Assembly (NCBI GenBank): GCA_031405895.1
Contig: JANOFL010000035.1
Span: 1-25,520, forward strand
DNA from: BJ22 sp031405895
GTDB lineage: Bacteria > Planctomycetota > Planctomycetia > Pirellulales > Pirellulaceae
Direction: 5' to 3'
DNA: 25,520 nucleotides
Under the pieces are notes generated by a model. The model was given only the letters and a program-made list of their open reading frames with translations, was not told where the DNA came from and searched no databases. This document shows positions 1 to 9,900 of this stretch, piece by piece. Numbering within the stretch: the first letter of the stretch is position 1; each line of letters begins with the position of its first letter. Position numbers and translations under genes: made by a program.

Positions 1-3
1 CCA

Positions 4-2457
4 ATGAGCCACGTCCTGTCACTGCACGCTTTACTCAATTGTCTGTTGGTCCTGAGCCTTGCGTTCGCATCGACCGCCACCGTTTCTGCCCAGACCTGGT
101 CGGGGGGAGGGGCTGACAACAACTGGTCAACGACTGGCAACTGGGTGGGCGGAATTGCCCCGGTCAGCAATGCGGCAACCGAGGTGACGTTTGCCAATCC
201 CGCGCTCCGGAACAGTCCGTTTCAGAATATTGCCAACCCGTTCAGTCTTAACCGGCTGACGGTCAATTCGACCACCGGGGCGTGGATCCAGGAGGGTCAG
301 CCGCTTCGGTTCACCGGTGGGGCACCATCCGTACTCTGGGACGGATTCAACGCCATCACTGTCAACCAGAACTGGCTGATCGAAGATACCAACTTCTCAA
401 CGGGTGGCCTGAACAGTACGGCTGTTACCCTGGTCCACAACGCCGACATTGGCGGGACGCAGAACTTCACTTTGAGCAACGGGCGGTCGCTGACCAGCAA
501 CGGCACTTTCTCGGGCGCTGGACGGATCATCGCTGGCGGGACCAACACGCTCCTGACAGTCAATGGCACGGTGGCCGCCAGCGTCGAGGCGGTTCAGATC
601 GGGCTGAACGGCAACTTCTCCGTTAACTCGGGGCAGCTGGCCGGGACCGGGACCATCAACTCAGTGTTGACGGTGGCCCAATCGACAGCCCAGGACAACA
701 CAATTTCGTCATCTGGAACGCTGACTGCCAATGGCGTGATCAGTCTGAACGGCGGAACATCGACCGAGACACTGAGGTTGAGAGTTACTGCCGGAACAAT
801 TGCGGCGAATGGGCTGACCGACATCGGCGGCAATGGCGGACTGATTGTCAACGCAGGTGCCGTGGTTGCCGGCAGCGGCGGAATCCAGGTCCGGAACTGG
901 GGAGATCTGTCAGTTTCGGGAGAGCTTGCCGCGACCAAGACCGTCGATTTCCGCCAGACGAACTTTCTTGGTCCGGCCGGCAGCGTGGCGGTCCTGTCCG
1001 GCGCTGGCGTGATCCAGGGAGCCGTGGATTTCGGCGGCGGAATCACCACCGGCACGCTGACCCTGAACGGCGGCGTCAGCGTTAACCAGTTCTCAAACCA
1101 GGCCGGAGCTTTCTTTGGCACTTCGGGCGACACGATCGGAAGTTTCGCATTCGCGCGCAGCACGCTGGCCGTGAACGGTGCCGTTGACTTCAACCAGAAC
1201 ATTGCCAACCTCGGTGGCGTTGAAGCCGGCGGCAATTTCCTCGGCAACGGCACGCTGAACATTGGTGCCGCCACGGCCAACCAGGTGCGCTTCCACAAAT
1301 CGGACGTCGGGTCGGGCCTGACCGTGAATATTGCCGGGGGTGCCGAGTTGAGCGTCGACGGAGACGGCACGACCGGATCCGTCTTCCGCAACCAGACCAA
1401 CCTCAACGGCGGGCTGCTGACGACCAGTTTCACGACGTTTACGGCCACCAGTTCCATTGAGACGTCGGGTAATTCCGTGATCAGTGTCGGGTCCAGCAGC
1501 AACTTTGATGGACTTGTGACGGCGGAATCCGGGACCCTGACGGTCGGCGGGATCATGGAGGGTACTGGTTCGCTGACCATCGCCGATGGCGCGAGCCAGC
1601 AGTTGCAGAATGCTGCGTCGCGGATGCGGCTGGTGCTGAATGTCGAAGGCAACCTGAATGGCACTGCCGGCTCGCTGATCGAGAACTCCGTCAACCTGCT
1701 GGGGGCCGACCTCGCCGGGCCGCTCGCGATGACGAGCGTGGTCAACGTTTTGACGGAGGAAACGAGTACCCTCGCGGCCGGAACGAACATGGCTGTCACC
1801 GGCTTGACCAGCATCAATGAAGGTGTCCTGCGCGTCGCCGCTGCGGCGACGCTGACCGGTAGCGGGGCCCTGGCGGTCAACCACGGCGCGGCGCTGCACG
1901 TCCAGGGGCTGGTGATCAAGAACACCAGCGTGGCCGAAGAGGGCCGGATTTTCGGGACGGGCGAACTGCGTGGAATCACCGACGTCGATGGCCTGTTTGA
2001 CCCCGGCAACTCGGCCGGGACGATCGGAGTCAATGGCTCGATCGACCTCAAGACGACATCGACCGTGACGATCGAAATCGGTGGTACCACTCCGGGCACC
2101 GGGTTTGACGAGATTCTGGGCCTGGGGACCGGTTCGACGGCGAACCTCGGCGGGGGAACGCTTGCTTTGCGCCTGATTGGCGGCTTTATTCCCGATCCGG
2201 GCCAGCAGTTCAATTTCATGAACGGCTTCAGCGGAATCACGGGGACCTTTGGCAATGGCGGTGACGGAGACGGTGTCGACCGGATTTACTTCGCCGATGG
2301 ATCGTTCGCGATCGAGTACCAGCCGACCCAGCTGCGCTTATTTGACTTCCAGGCCGCGATTCCGGAACCATCGGCGATTGTGTTGCTGGCGGGAATCGGC
2401 CTGTGGATGGCGGGGGCCCGGCGGCGCAGTGTCGCCTTTCGCTCTGCGAAAGGGTGA
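4..2457 (+). CDS. PEP-CTERM surface protein with autotransporter-like beta-strand repeats
   Basis: Predicted exported cell-surface protein of 817 residues. The N-terminus is a signal peptide (hydrophobic stretch at residues 9-24, likely cut after the VSAQ at about 27-30). It is followed by the TWSGGGADNNWSTTGNW type opening seen in many PEP-CTERM and autotransporter-repeat proteins. The body is low in charge, rich in Gly, Asn, Thr and Ser, and made of irregular beta-strand repeats (NGNGTL/GGTL-like units), consistent with a beta-helix passenger. The C-terminus has a PEP-CTERM sorting signal: PEP at 787-789, a hydrophobic helix, then the basic RRR at 806-808. In this family the tail is recognised by an exosortase; none is encoded here. 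The last nine residues (SVAFRSAKG) and the stop are supplied by a dispersed inverted repeat, so the ancestral protein probably ended near the RRR. The gene starts 4 bases into the window, so upstream signals and an earlier start cannot be judged. Binding role unknown. Confidence 0.85.
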   Translation: MSHVLSLHALLNCLLVLSLAFASTATVSAQTWSGGGADNNWSTTGNWVGGIAPVSNAATEVTFANPALRNSPFQNIANPFSLNRLTVNSTTGAWIQEGQPLRFTGGAPSVLWDGFNAITVNQNWLIEDTNFSTGGLNSTAVTLVHNADIGGTQNFTLSNGRSLTSNGTFSGAGRIIAGGTNTLLTVNGTVAASVEAVQIGLNGNFSVNSGQLAGTGTINSVLTVAQSTAQDNTISSSGTLTANGVISLNGGTSTETLRLRVTAGTIAANGLTDIGGNGGLIVNAGAVVAGSGGIQVRNWGDLSVSGELAATKTVDFRQTNFLGPAGSVAVLSGAGVIQGAVDFGGGITTGTLTLNGGVSVNQFSNQAGAFFGTSGDTIGSFAFARSTLAVNGAVDFNQNIANLGGVEAGGNFLGNGTLNIGAATANQVRFHKSDVGSGLTVNIAGGAELSVDGDGTTGSVFRNQTNLNGGLLTTSFTTFTATSSIETSGNSVISVGSSSNFDGLVTAESGTLTVGGIMEGTGSLTIADGASQQLQNAASRMRLVLNVEGNLNGTAGSLIENSVNLLGADLAGPLAMTSVVNVLTEETSTLAAGTNMAVTGLTSINEGVLRVAAAATLTGSGALAVNHGAALHVQGLVIKNTSVAEEGRIFGTGELRGITDVDGLFDPGNSAGTIGVNGSIDLKTTSTVTIEIGGTTPGTGFDEILGLGTGSTANLGGGTLALRLIGGFIPDPGQQFNFMNGFSGITGTFGNGGDGDGVDRIYFADGSFAIEYQPTQLRLFDFQAAIPEPSAIVLLAGIGLWMAGARRRSVAFRSAKG

Positions 2458-2512
2458 GCGCCGGCGAGGTGGGCTGGCGTGCAGAAACTTTCGCGGAGCG
2501 AAAGGCGACACT
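2428..2512. repeat. REPIN-like inverted repeat at the end of the PEP-CTERM gene
   Basis: Two 25-base arms (2428-2452 and 2488-2512) are reverse complements with one mismatch, separated by 35 bases. Each arm contains its own small hairpin (CTTTCGC / GCGAAAG type). The left arm forms the last codons of the PEP-CTERM gene and the right arm lies in the gap before the kinase. The layout is that of a REP doublet. It might also act as a stem that ends or stabilises the upstream mRNA, but no T-run follows. Confidence 0.8.
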
Positions 2513-2580
2513 GGGCTGGCTGGCGAAAACAGAGAGTAGCCGGATGCCAAAGCGTGCCGGCTGATAAAAGGAACGGGCGA

Positions 2581-5500
2581 ATGTCGGAAGAACGGGCGGG
2601 CGAGAACATGCGTTTCGCCGAGGCGGCCATGCGCCATGGACTGGTGACCCGCGAACAGCTCGCCGCCGGGCTGAAACTCTGGGCCGGCGAACAGAGCCGT
2701 GGGCTGGCCGAACTGATGGTCCGCGAAGACCTGCTGTCCGCGGATAACTGCAACCTGATTCATCGCCTGGTCGAACGGTCCCGGGCAGCGAACGGAAAGC
2801 AATCGAGGACGGCGGCCGATTCGCAAACCATTGGTCTCCCCGGTTCGCGGGTGGAGTCGTATGTCCGGCAGCTGGAGGAGTTGCATGCCAGCCTGGTGGA
2901 GAGTGAGCCGGATGGGGCCTCGGCACCGGGCAGGGATGGCTCAACCGGAAAGTTGGCCGCCAGTCCGGTCGGCGAAGAGACGTCGGCCGGCCCCACGGGC
3001 GCGTCGCATACCCGTCCGGATGGTGAGGCCCACTACCGCCGCCAGATGGACGTAGCAGGCAGCCGTTTTTCGGTTGTCCGTTCGCATGCCAAGGGAGGTC
3101 TGGGGGAGGTTTTTGTCGCCCGCGATCACCAGCTGGCGCGCGAAGTCGCACTCAAGGAAATCCAGCCGCGGTTCGCGACCGACACAGCGGCCCAGGCGCG
3201 ATTTGAGCTGGAAGCCTGCATCACGGGAGGGCTGGAACATCCGGGCGTGGTCCCGGTTTATGCGTTTGGCCATTATCCGGATGGCCGGCCTTACTATGCC
3301 ATGCGGTTCATCCGGGGTGAATCGCTCAAAGAGGAAATCGCCCAGTTCCATGAACTGCCAACCGGCCGGGCTGGCGAGGGCCAGCGGCGACTGGCTTTCC
3401 GCCGGCTGTTGCGCCGCTTTGTCGACGCCTGCAACGCGATTGCCTACGCCCACAGCCGCGGCGTCCTCCATCGCGACATCAAGCCCGCCAACATCATGCT
3501 GGGGAAGTACGGCGAGACGCTCGTCGTCGACTGGGGGCTGGCCAAGACCGTCGGTCGCGATGGACACCACCGCGTGGACGGGGAAGACACGCTCCTGCCG
3601 CTGAGCGGCTCGGGCGGCACGGAGACTTTGCAGGGAAGTACGATCGGCACGCCGGCCTACATGAGTCCTGAGCAAGCCCAGGGGAGGATTGAAGAGCTGG
3701 GGCCGGCCAGCGACATCTTCAGCCTCGGTGCCACATTTTACATGCTGCTTTGCGGCCGGCCGGCGTTTGAAGGCAAGTCCGCCAAGGCGATTGTCGAACG
3801 GGTCAAACTCAACGAGTTCCGTCCGTCGCGGGAAGTCCGCCCCGATGTTCCGCGACCGCTTAATGCGATCTGTCAGCGGGCGATGGCGACCCGCCCCGAA
3901 GATCGTTACGCGACGGCGCTGGACCTGGCCAGCGAGGTTGAACGGTTTCTCGCCGACGAGCCGGTCGCCGCCTACCGCGAGTCGTTGCATGAACGCTTCC
4001 GTCGCTGGCTGAAACGGAACCGCACGCTGGCGACGGCGGCGGCGGTCCTGCTCCTGACCGCGGGGGTGGCTTCGGCGGTCGGATTTTTCCTCGTCTCGGC
4101 CGAAAAGAAACGGACGGTCGATGCCCTGACCAGGGTCTCCGCGGAGCAGGAAAAAACCAGCGCGGCGCTCGAGCAAGTCAGTCTGGCTGAAAAGCAGGCC
4201 CGTTCCGCGCTGTCGTCCACGCAGACCGCGCTCAACACGGTCACCGACGATTTCATTGGCGAACTGATGGCCCGGCAGATTCAGCTGACTCCCCTCGACA
4301 AGGCGTTCTTTTCATCGGTCATCGGACAGTACGAGACTCTCAACGAGAACCTCGGTGGCAGGCCCGAGACGGCGGCGATGCGTGCAGTCGGGCTGCTGCG
4401 ACTGGGCAATCTGCAACGGCGTCTCGATAACCTCGCGGGTGCGGCGAATGCCTATCGCGATGCAGAGGCAGCGTTCAGCGAACTGTTGGAGGAAACACCT
4501 GGTGAACCGGCCCTGGTGCGGGACCTCGCTTCGGCCCGGGGAAACCTTGGCCTGACGCACGCGGCCGAAGGGAAAGACGACGAAGCGCTGAAGTTGCTGG
4601 ACGATGCCGGCCGGCTGCTGCGGCAGGTGATGGATGGGGACTTCACTCAGCCGACAGCGGCCGGCGGCGCGCCTGGTTCAGCCGTCGCGGGGGTCAATCA
4701 CCGCGCCAATGCCAGGCTGGAACTGGGGCGGGTGCTCATCAACCGTGGCAATGTGCTGGCAGGGCGGCGTCAAGCGGACCAGGCGGAGGCCGCCTATCGC
4801 GAGGCTCTTGGTCTGCTGGACGAAAAACAGTTTGCAGCAACCGGAATTGACAGCCGCCGCGATCTGGCCCGGGTTGCGATCAGTCTTGGTGGGGTGGTGT
4901 CAACGATCAAGGATCGTGCTGCCGAAGCGGTCACGCTGTTTGAGTCCGCGATCAGGACGCTCGATGAAGTCCTCGTCGGCGGCAACGAAGCGCGACCGGT
5001 CCGCGAGGAACTCGGGATTGCCCACCTCAACTTTGGCGCGGCTCTGGGGCGTATCGGTCGCGCTCCCGACGCGGTGATCGAACTGCGCAAGGCCGCAGAC
5101 ATCCAGGCGGCGCTGGTCAACGAGTTCCCCGCGATCAACAGTAACCGCCAGGAACTGGCCCGCTGCCGCTTTGGCCTTGCCCGGGTGCTCGAGGCGCTGG
5201 GCGATCCGGCCGCGGCCGAAGAGTACGCCGCCGCGGTCACCGGCATGGACCAGCTGGTTGCGCGGTTCCCCGAACGGCCACAATTTCGTCGCGACCTGGC
5301 CAGGTTTCTCGACGCCTGGGGGCTGTGGGCCAAGCCGCGGGAACCGATCGCGGCGCGGGCCGCCATGAATCGCGCGCTGGAACTGCGGAAAGGGCTGCAG
5401 GAGGCCAATCCTGACGTCCGCGTGCTCGATGAGGAGCTGTTCGCGACCGAAGTCAATCTGGCCAACTTTGAACGGGAATCGGAGAACTGGGAAACTGCGG

Positions 5501-6012
5501 TTGGGCTTTACCGCGATCTGCGGGCGCGCCTGGAACCCCGGGAAGAGATCGATCCGGACTGGACGCGGGCCGTTGATTTCGGACTGGGCGATTCGCTGGT
5601 CCATGTGCGCGATCATGCCACGGCGCTGGCCTGCTGGGAACGGCTGTGCATGGATCCCGAAGATGCCGAGTGGGATCATTTCGAGCTGCAACGGGCGATT
5701 TGTCTCGCATGGACGGGCAAGGCGGGCGAGGGAGTCGGGGCAGCCCTGGCTCTCACCGAATCGAGCGAACTGGAGCCGGTCCTGCTCTACGACGTCGCCT
5801 GTTGTCTCAGCGTGGCGGCCGGGGCCACTGGCACCTCTTCCGAACAGCGAACGGCGTGGCTTGATCAGGCCATGACGTACCTGGGCAAGGCCGAGGCGGG
5901 CGGGTTTTTCGATGACGCGATGAAAGTTCACGCCGCGAACGACCCGGACCTCGCCACGCTCCGCGATCACCCGCCATTCAGGGAGTTCGCTGGGCGGGTC
6001 GGCATCAAGTAG
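2581..6012 (+). CDS. Transmembrane Ser/Thr protein kinase with C-terminal TPR region
   Basis: A Hanks-type kinase of 1143 residues. The ATG at 2581 is preferred over an in-frame ATG at 2479 because the earlier one lies in the REP element, and AAAGGAA sits about 9 bases before 2581. The N-terminal 50 or so residues form a short helical module. The kinase domain runs from about 162 to 435: Gly-rich loop GGLGEV at 172-177, ATP-binding Lys192, HRDIKPAN with catalytic Asp299, a DWG in place of DFG at 317-319, and MSPEQ with Glu364. A single transmembrane helix lies at about 483-505, followed by a coiled-coil-like stretch and a long TPR-type helical region to the C-terminus. The kinase should face the cytoplasm and the TPR part the outside. 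The end resembles the C-terminal Asp-Leu-Leu/Arg-Asp-His type of other planctomycete kinase-TPR proteins. Substrate unknown; the following ECF sigma gene, 278 bases on, is a plausible partner (inference). Confidence 0.93.
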   Translation: MSEERAGENMRFAEAAMRHGLVTREQLAAGLKLWAGEQSRGLAELMVREDLLSADNCNLIHRLVERSRAANGKQSRTAADSQTIGLPGSRVESYVRQLEELHASLVESEPDGASAPGRDGSTGKLAASPVGEETSAGPTGASHTRPDGEAHYRRQMDVAGSRFSVVRSHAKGGLGEVFVARDHQLAREVALKEIQPRFATDTAAQARFELEACITGGLEHPGVVPVYAFGHYPDGRPYYAMRFIRGESLKEEIAQFHELPTGRAGEGQRRLAFRRLLRRFVDACNAIAYAHSRGVLHRDIKPANIMLGKYGETLVVDWGLAKTVGRDGHHRVDGEDTLLPLSGSGGTETLQGSTIGTPAYMSPEQAQGRIEELGPASDIFSLGATFYMLLCGRPAFEGKSAKAIVERVKLNEFRPSREVRPDVPRPLNAICQRAMATRPEDRYATALDLASEVERFLADEPVAAYRESLHERFRRWLKRNRTLATAAAVLLLTAGVASAVGFFLVSAEKKRTVDALTRVSAEQEKTSAALEQVSLAEKQARSALSSTQTALNTVTDDFIGELMARQIQLTPLDKAFFSSVIGQYETLNENLGGRPETAAMRAVGLLRLGNLQRRLDNLAGAANAYRDAEAAFSELLEETPGEPALVRDLASARGNLGLTHAAEGKDDEALKLLDDAGRLLRQVMDGDFTQPTAAGGAPGSAVAGVNHRANARLELGRVLINRGNVLAGRRQADQAEAAYREALGLLDEKQFAATGIDSRRDLARVAISLGGVVSTIKDRAAEAVTLFESAIRTLDEVLVGGNEARPVREELGIAHLNFGAALGRIGRAPDAVIELRKAADIQAALVNEFPAINSNRQELARCRFGLARVLEALGDPAAAEEYAAAVTGMDQLVARFPERPQFRRDLARFLDAWGLWAKPREPIAARAAMNRALELRKGLQEANPDVRVLDEELFATEVNLANFERESENWETAVGLYRDLRARLEPREEIDPDWTRAVDFGLGDSLVHVRDHATALACWERLCMDPEDAEWDHFELQRAICLAWTGKAGEGVGAALALTESSELEPVLLYDVACCLSVAAGATGTSSEQRTAWLDQAMTYLGKAEAGGFFDDAMKVHAANDPDLATLRDHPPFREFAGRVGIK

Positions 6013-6290
6013 CGCGGATTTGGGCACAGGCGACAGAATCGGGCAGGTCTTCATGGCCGCACTCGGGGACATGACCCGCCGAGGCAACGGTTCACGCCTC
6101 GATGCACATCAAGCGCGCGGGGACACGGAGGGCTGACGCCCTGCCGCTCGCCCAGGCATCCTTGCCTCGATATTCCCAGGGAAGCCGGTTCGTGTCAGAA
6201 TTGAGGCTACCCGGGCCGATCCAGCGAACTTCAGTGGCTGAAAACCAGTTGCATCCGGACCCGGCTTGATTCGCCCCGCCTCCGGTAGCC
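6013..6290. other. Intergenic spacer before the ECF sigma gene, containing a dispersed repeat
   Basis: No credible gene is seen in these 278 bases. The stretch contains the 31-base repeat copy at 6122-6152 and weak palindromes (for example GGGC-TGAC-GCCC). Any promoter for the sigma gene should lie here, but no clear -35/-10 pair or Shine-Dalgarno was recognised before 6291. Confidence 0.5.
6122..6152 (+). repeat. Dispersed 31-base repeat, copy 1
   Basis: These 31 bases (beginning GACACGGAGGGCTGACG and ending CCGCTCGCC) occur again, without mismatch, on the opposite strand at 12385-12415. The core contains a short palindrome, GGGC TGAC GCCC. Both copies are in or next to upstream regions of genes. 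The family is probably multi-copy in the genome (inference). Confidence 0.85.
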
Positions 6291-6887
6291 ATGACATCCC
6301 CCGGCGAAAGTTCCGTCACGACCTGGGTCCGTGACCATCACAAGGGCGATCCGGACGCTGCACGCAAGCTCTGGAACCGGTACTTCGAGTCACTTGTCCG
6401 CTACGCCCGGACTCACAAGCCGCGCAAGCTGACGCTGCCGGTTGACGAGTATGACCTCGCGAGTCGGGCGTTCGAGGCCTTGTTGACCGGCGAAACGAAC
6501 GGGCGATTCGAGCAGGTTCGCAACCGGGACGACCTGTGGCAACTGATGACGATCATCGTGCAGCGCAAGACAAAGAATGCGATCAAGCGGGAACTGACGG
6601 GCAAGCGTGGGCGGGGCCGGGTGCGGGGCGGTTCGGCCGTTCAAGAGTCAGTGGTCAGGCCCCGGCCAGTTCAGCTCGAACCGGATGACCCCGCCTGGAT
6701 TGCCGCTTTTCGGGAGCACCTGCAGGTCTCGCTGGCCGCCCTCCCCAGTGACGATCTCCGCACCGTCGCGCTGCTTCGGCTGGCGGGGCACAGCACGGCC
6801 TCAATCGCCGAACAGCTGGGCCGGACCCAGCGGACGATCGAACGCAAGTTGCAGCTGATCCGCCAGTCCTGGCGAACGTTTCTGTAA
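6291..6887 (+). CDS. ECF-type RNA polymerase sigma factor
   Basis: A 198-residue sigma factor of the planctomycete ECF type. Region 2 covers roughly residues 8-90 (WVRDHHKGDPDAARKLW, then VDEYDLASRAFEAL and the RDDLWQLMTIIVQRKT segment that matches the promoter-melting helix area). A basic linker (KRGRGRVRGG) follows. Region 4 lies at about 138-195 with a helix-turn-helix at HSTASIAEQLGRTQRTIERKL and the ending LIRQSW. The length is normal for the family. No anti-sigma gene with a zinc-binding motif is adjacent. Instead it is flanked by two transmembrane Ser/Thr kinases, an arrangement known in Planctomycetes, where sigma activity is thought to be tied to kinase signalling. It ends only 30 bases from the convergent kinase gene. 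No Shine-Dalgarno is evident; the ATG fits the family start. Confidence 0.9.
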   Translation: MTSPGESSVTTWVRDHHKGDPDAARKLWNRYFESLVRYARTHKPRKLTLPVDEYDLASRAFEALLTGETNGRFEQVRNRDDLWQLMTIIVQRKTKNAIKRELTGKRGRGRVRGGSAVQESVVRPRPVQLEPDDPAWIAAFREHLQVSLAALPSDDLRTVALLRLAGHSTASIAEQLGRTQRTIERKLQLIRQSWRTFL

Positions 6888-6917
6888 ACCAGGCTGGCCA
6901 GGGCGTGAAGGCGTGGG

Positions 6918-9900
6918 TCAGGGTGTTTTCTTCAGGCTCTCTTCGAACTCTCCCAGCCGGAATGCCCATTGGGTGGCGGCTTCGGATTCCCCGCGGAGTT
7001 CGTGGAACCGCATCAACCGGCGGAGGGCGTTGCCGATCTGGGCGGGACGCCAGCTTCTGGGGATGGACTCGAAGCGGGCCATCAGTTGCTCGTAACCGCC
7101 GTGCAGCAGCGCGTCGGCTTCGTCAAGCCGGTCCTGCTCCATCAGGACTTCGCCGAGCACGGACTGGTTGTCGAAAACCTTCCAGTCGCCGGCCTCGAAC
7201 TGCTCGCGCATCACCAGGCACTCGCGGAGCAGTTTCTCCGCCACTTCCCATTCCGCGCCGCGGCGGAACCAGTTGGCGACCGGCCAGAGCGCCAATAGCC
7301 TTTCGGGGCCGGCACCGGGCGAGCGCTGGTTGACCAGGGTTAGCTCTTCGCGGGCAATCTCGATGGCCCGTTCCGGACGTTTGGCGCGGAAACAGGTTTC
7401 GATCAATTCCTTGGCGATGAAAGCCTGATCGTGGCTTTGCAGTCGCCGGGAGTAAACGGATTCCATCATGGCAAGCGCTTCGTCGAGCCGGCCGGTTTCG
7501 CGGTAGTTAATCGCCAGGTTGGCCATTACGCCGAGCGTGGCTTCGTGGTCTTTGCCGAAGGTCCGCTCCAACCCGGCGAGCACGGACTCGAAGATCGGGA
7601 TCGCCTGATCAAACTGTTTTTGGTGAAAATGGGAAACGGCCACGCTCTGTTCGGCAATCAGGGAATGCAAGTGGTTGGGGCCGAGGGCTTCCCGGTGCCG
7701 GCGGGCCGATTCCTGCAACACAGGCATCGCCAGCGTCTGCGATCGCCAGAAGACCAGGAAGCTGGCGAGATTGTTGAGGGCGGCCAGCGTTTGGGGATGG
7801 TAGCGGCCACGGTGGGTCTCGCTCAGTTCGAGCGCTTCACGCAGGCAGGGTTCGGCTTCTTCGAAACGGCGCATCCGGTCAAGCACCAGTCCGTACTCGC
7901 CGACGCTGGCAATGTAGTCGGAGTCGGACGGCTGCAGCCGCTTCCGTGCCAATTCAAGGTTTTCGCGCAGCAGCTTTTCGGCCTCGTCGAACTTCCGCAA
8001 CTCTGACAGGGTCTGGCCCAGCAAATGCCGCGCGCGGTGCTGGCGAGCCAGCCCATCCGGCGTTTCGTCCGGCGCCGCCTCGACCAGGTCCCGCGCCATC
8101 GTTTCGGCCTGGTCGTATTGGCCGAGCCGGCGAAGGTTGGTGGCCGCGTTGAGCCTCGCTTCGACCGCGACGGCATGTCCCGGTGGCAAAACGTCGTCAC
8201 AGGACTTGATGATTGCCGCGAGCAATTCCGCGGCTTCCTCGTGTCGCGACAGTTCGATGAGCAGCAGTCCGCGCTGGGCCTGGAATTCAAGCGTCGATTC
8301 ATGCTGGTCGCCCCATTCTTTCCGGGAAAGTTCGATCACCGCATCTTCCAGCGTGAGCGCCGTTTCAGTCAGCCCGGTTTTGCGGGCCGAATCGGCCAAC
8401 GACACCAGCAGGCGGCAACGGATCGTCGGCTGGCTGGCAAAAGAGGAGTCCACCAGTTGCCGCGTCCGGTCGTAAAACCCGCTTCGTAACGCTGCAATCG
8501 CGACATCGGTAAAGTTGGCCGGGACAAGCGCTTCGGCCAGCCCAGGTCGTTCCGGCTCGGTCACTTCCCGTTCATCGGCATCCTGTTTCGCGAGCTCCTG
8601 CTCCTGATCCAGCAGCGCCTGGCGGATGGTGACACCCATTGCCGAAGGATCCAGGAGCGCCAGTTGCGACGCCTGGAACTCCGCGATCAACTCGAGCTCG
8701 TCGGCGCGTTTCTGGGCGAGTTCCTTCGCTGACCTGACATCAGCCAGCGCGCCGGCGAGATCGTTTGCCCGCTGATCGGCCACTCCGCGGGCGCTGCGCG
8801 CATCGTCGCGCTCCCGGAGGGCCCAGTTCAGGGCCAGGAGGGTTGCCATCAGCCCGATCACCAGCGTGCCGAGAGTGACGGCGGACGCAAGGACTGGTCC
8901 ACGATTGCGCCTGAGGAACTTCCGGACGCGATAGGACCGCGACCGCGGCGCGGCGAAGACGGCCCGTCCGTCCAGGCATCGCTCCAGATCGTCGGCCAGT
9001 TCTGCCGCGGACTGATAGCGCCGGGCCGGGTCCTTTTCGAGGCACTTCATCACGATCCAGTCTGGCTCGCCACGAAGCGCCGGGCCGTTTAGCCCACGGT
9101 TGCCGGCGCTGCCTGCCTGCCCGGATGCCACGGTGCTCGGCAGGGGCGGGTCTTTGCTCCGGATCAGCTCCAGCGCTTTCTCCATCGGGATTGAGCGCAG
9201 CCCGGCGGCATCGAGCGGACGCGCGCCGGCCAGCAACTCATACAGCACGGCACCCAGCGAGTAGACATCGCTCCGGGTATCAACGTCGGATTGACCAAGA
9301 AGTGTCTGTTCAGGGCTCATGTAGTCGAGCGTGCCGACCACCTGTCCGCGGCGGGTCTGCAGCGAGTCATCGGTGAGAGGCGTCGCAACCGCCTTCGCAA
9401 GGCCGAGGTCGATGACTTTGGCCATCGGTATTCCGGAGCCGGTGGCGACCAGTATGTTGGATGGCTTGAGGTCGCGATGGATGATCCCTTTCAGGTGCGC
9501 ATGCTGGATCGCGCGGCAAACCGGAATGAACAGCCCGATCCGGTCGCGGAGCGCAAGCCCATGCTGGCTGGCGAAACCGGTGATGGACGGACCGTCGACC
9601 AGTTCCATCGCAAGGTAGGGCTGGCCTTCGGATGTCTGGTCAGCTTCCAGCATCCGGGCGATGTGCGGGTGGGCCAGCACGGCAAGGGCTTGACGTTCGC
9701 CGCGAAACCGGGCCAGTGCCTGGAAATCGAAGCGGCCACCGCGAATCAGCTTGAGCGCGATTTCGCGCTGAACCGGCCGCAGCTGGCGGGCTTTCCAGAC
9801 GGTGCCCATGCCGCCCGTGCCAAGATGTTCAAGCAGTTCAAACGGGCCAATCGTCTGTCCCGGCTCCAGTTCTCTGGCCGGCATCAAGTCAGGCCGTGAT

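Noticed and set aside
594..2255. Long minus-strand open frame opposite the PEP-CTERM gene
   Set aside because: Low-complexity Pro/Val/Ser-rich translation with no family resemblance; it is the antisense shadow of a repetitive GC-rich gene.
2479..2580. N-terminal extension of the first kinase
   Set aside because: It starts inside the REP doublet; the ATG at 2581 has a Shine-Dalgarno and a sensible N-terminus.
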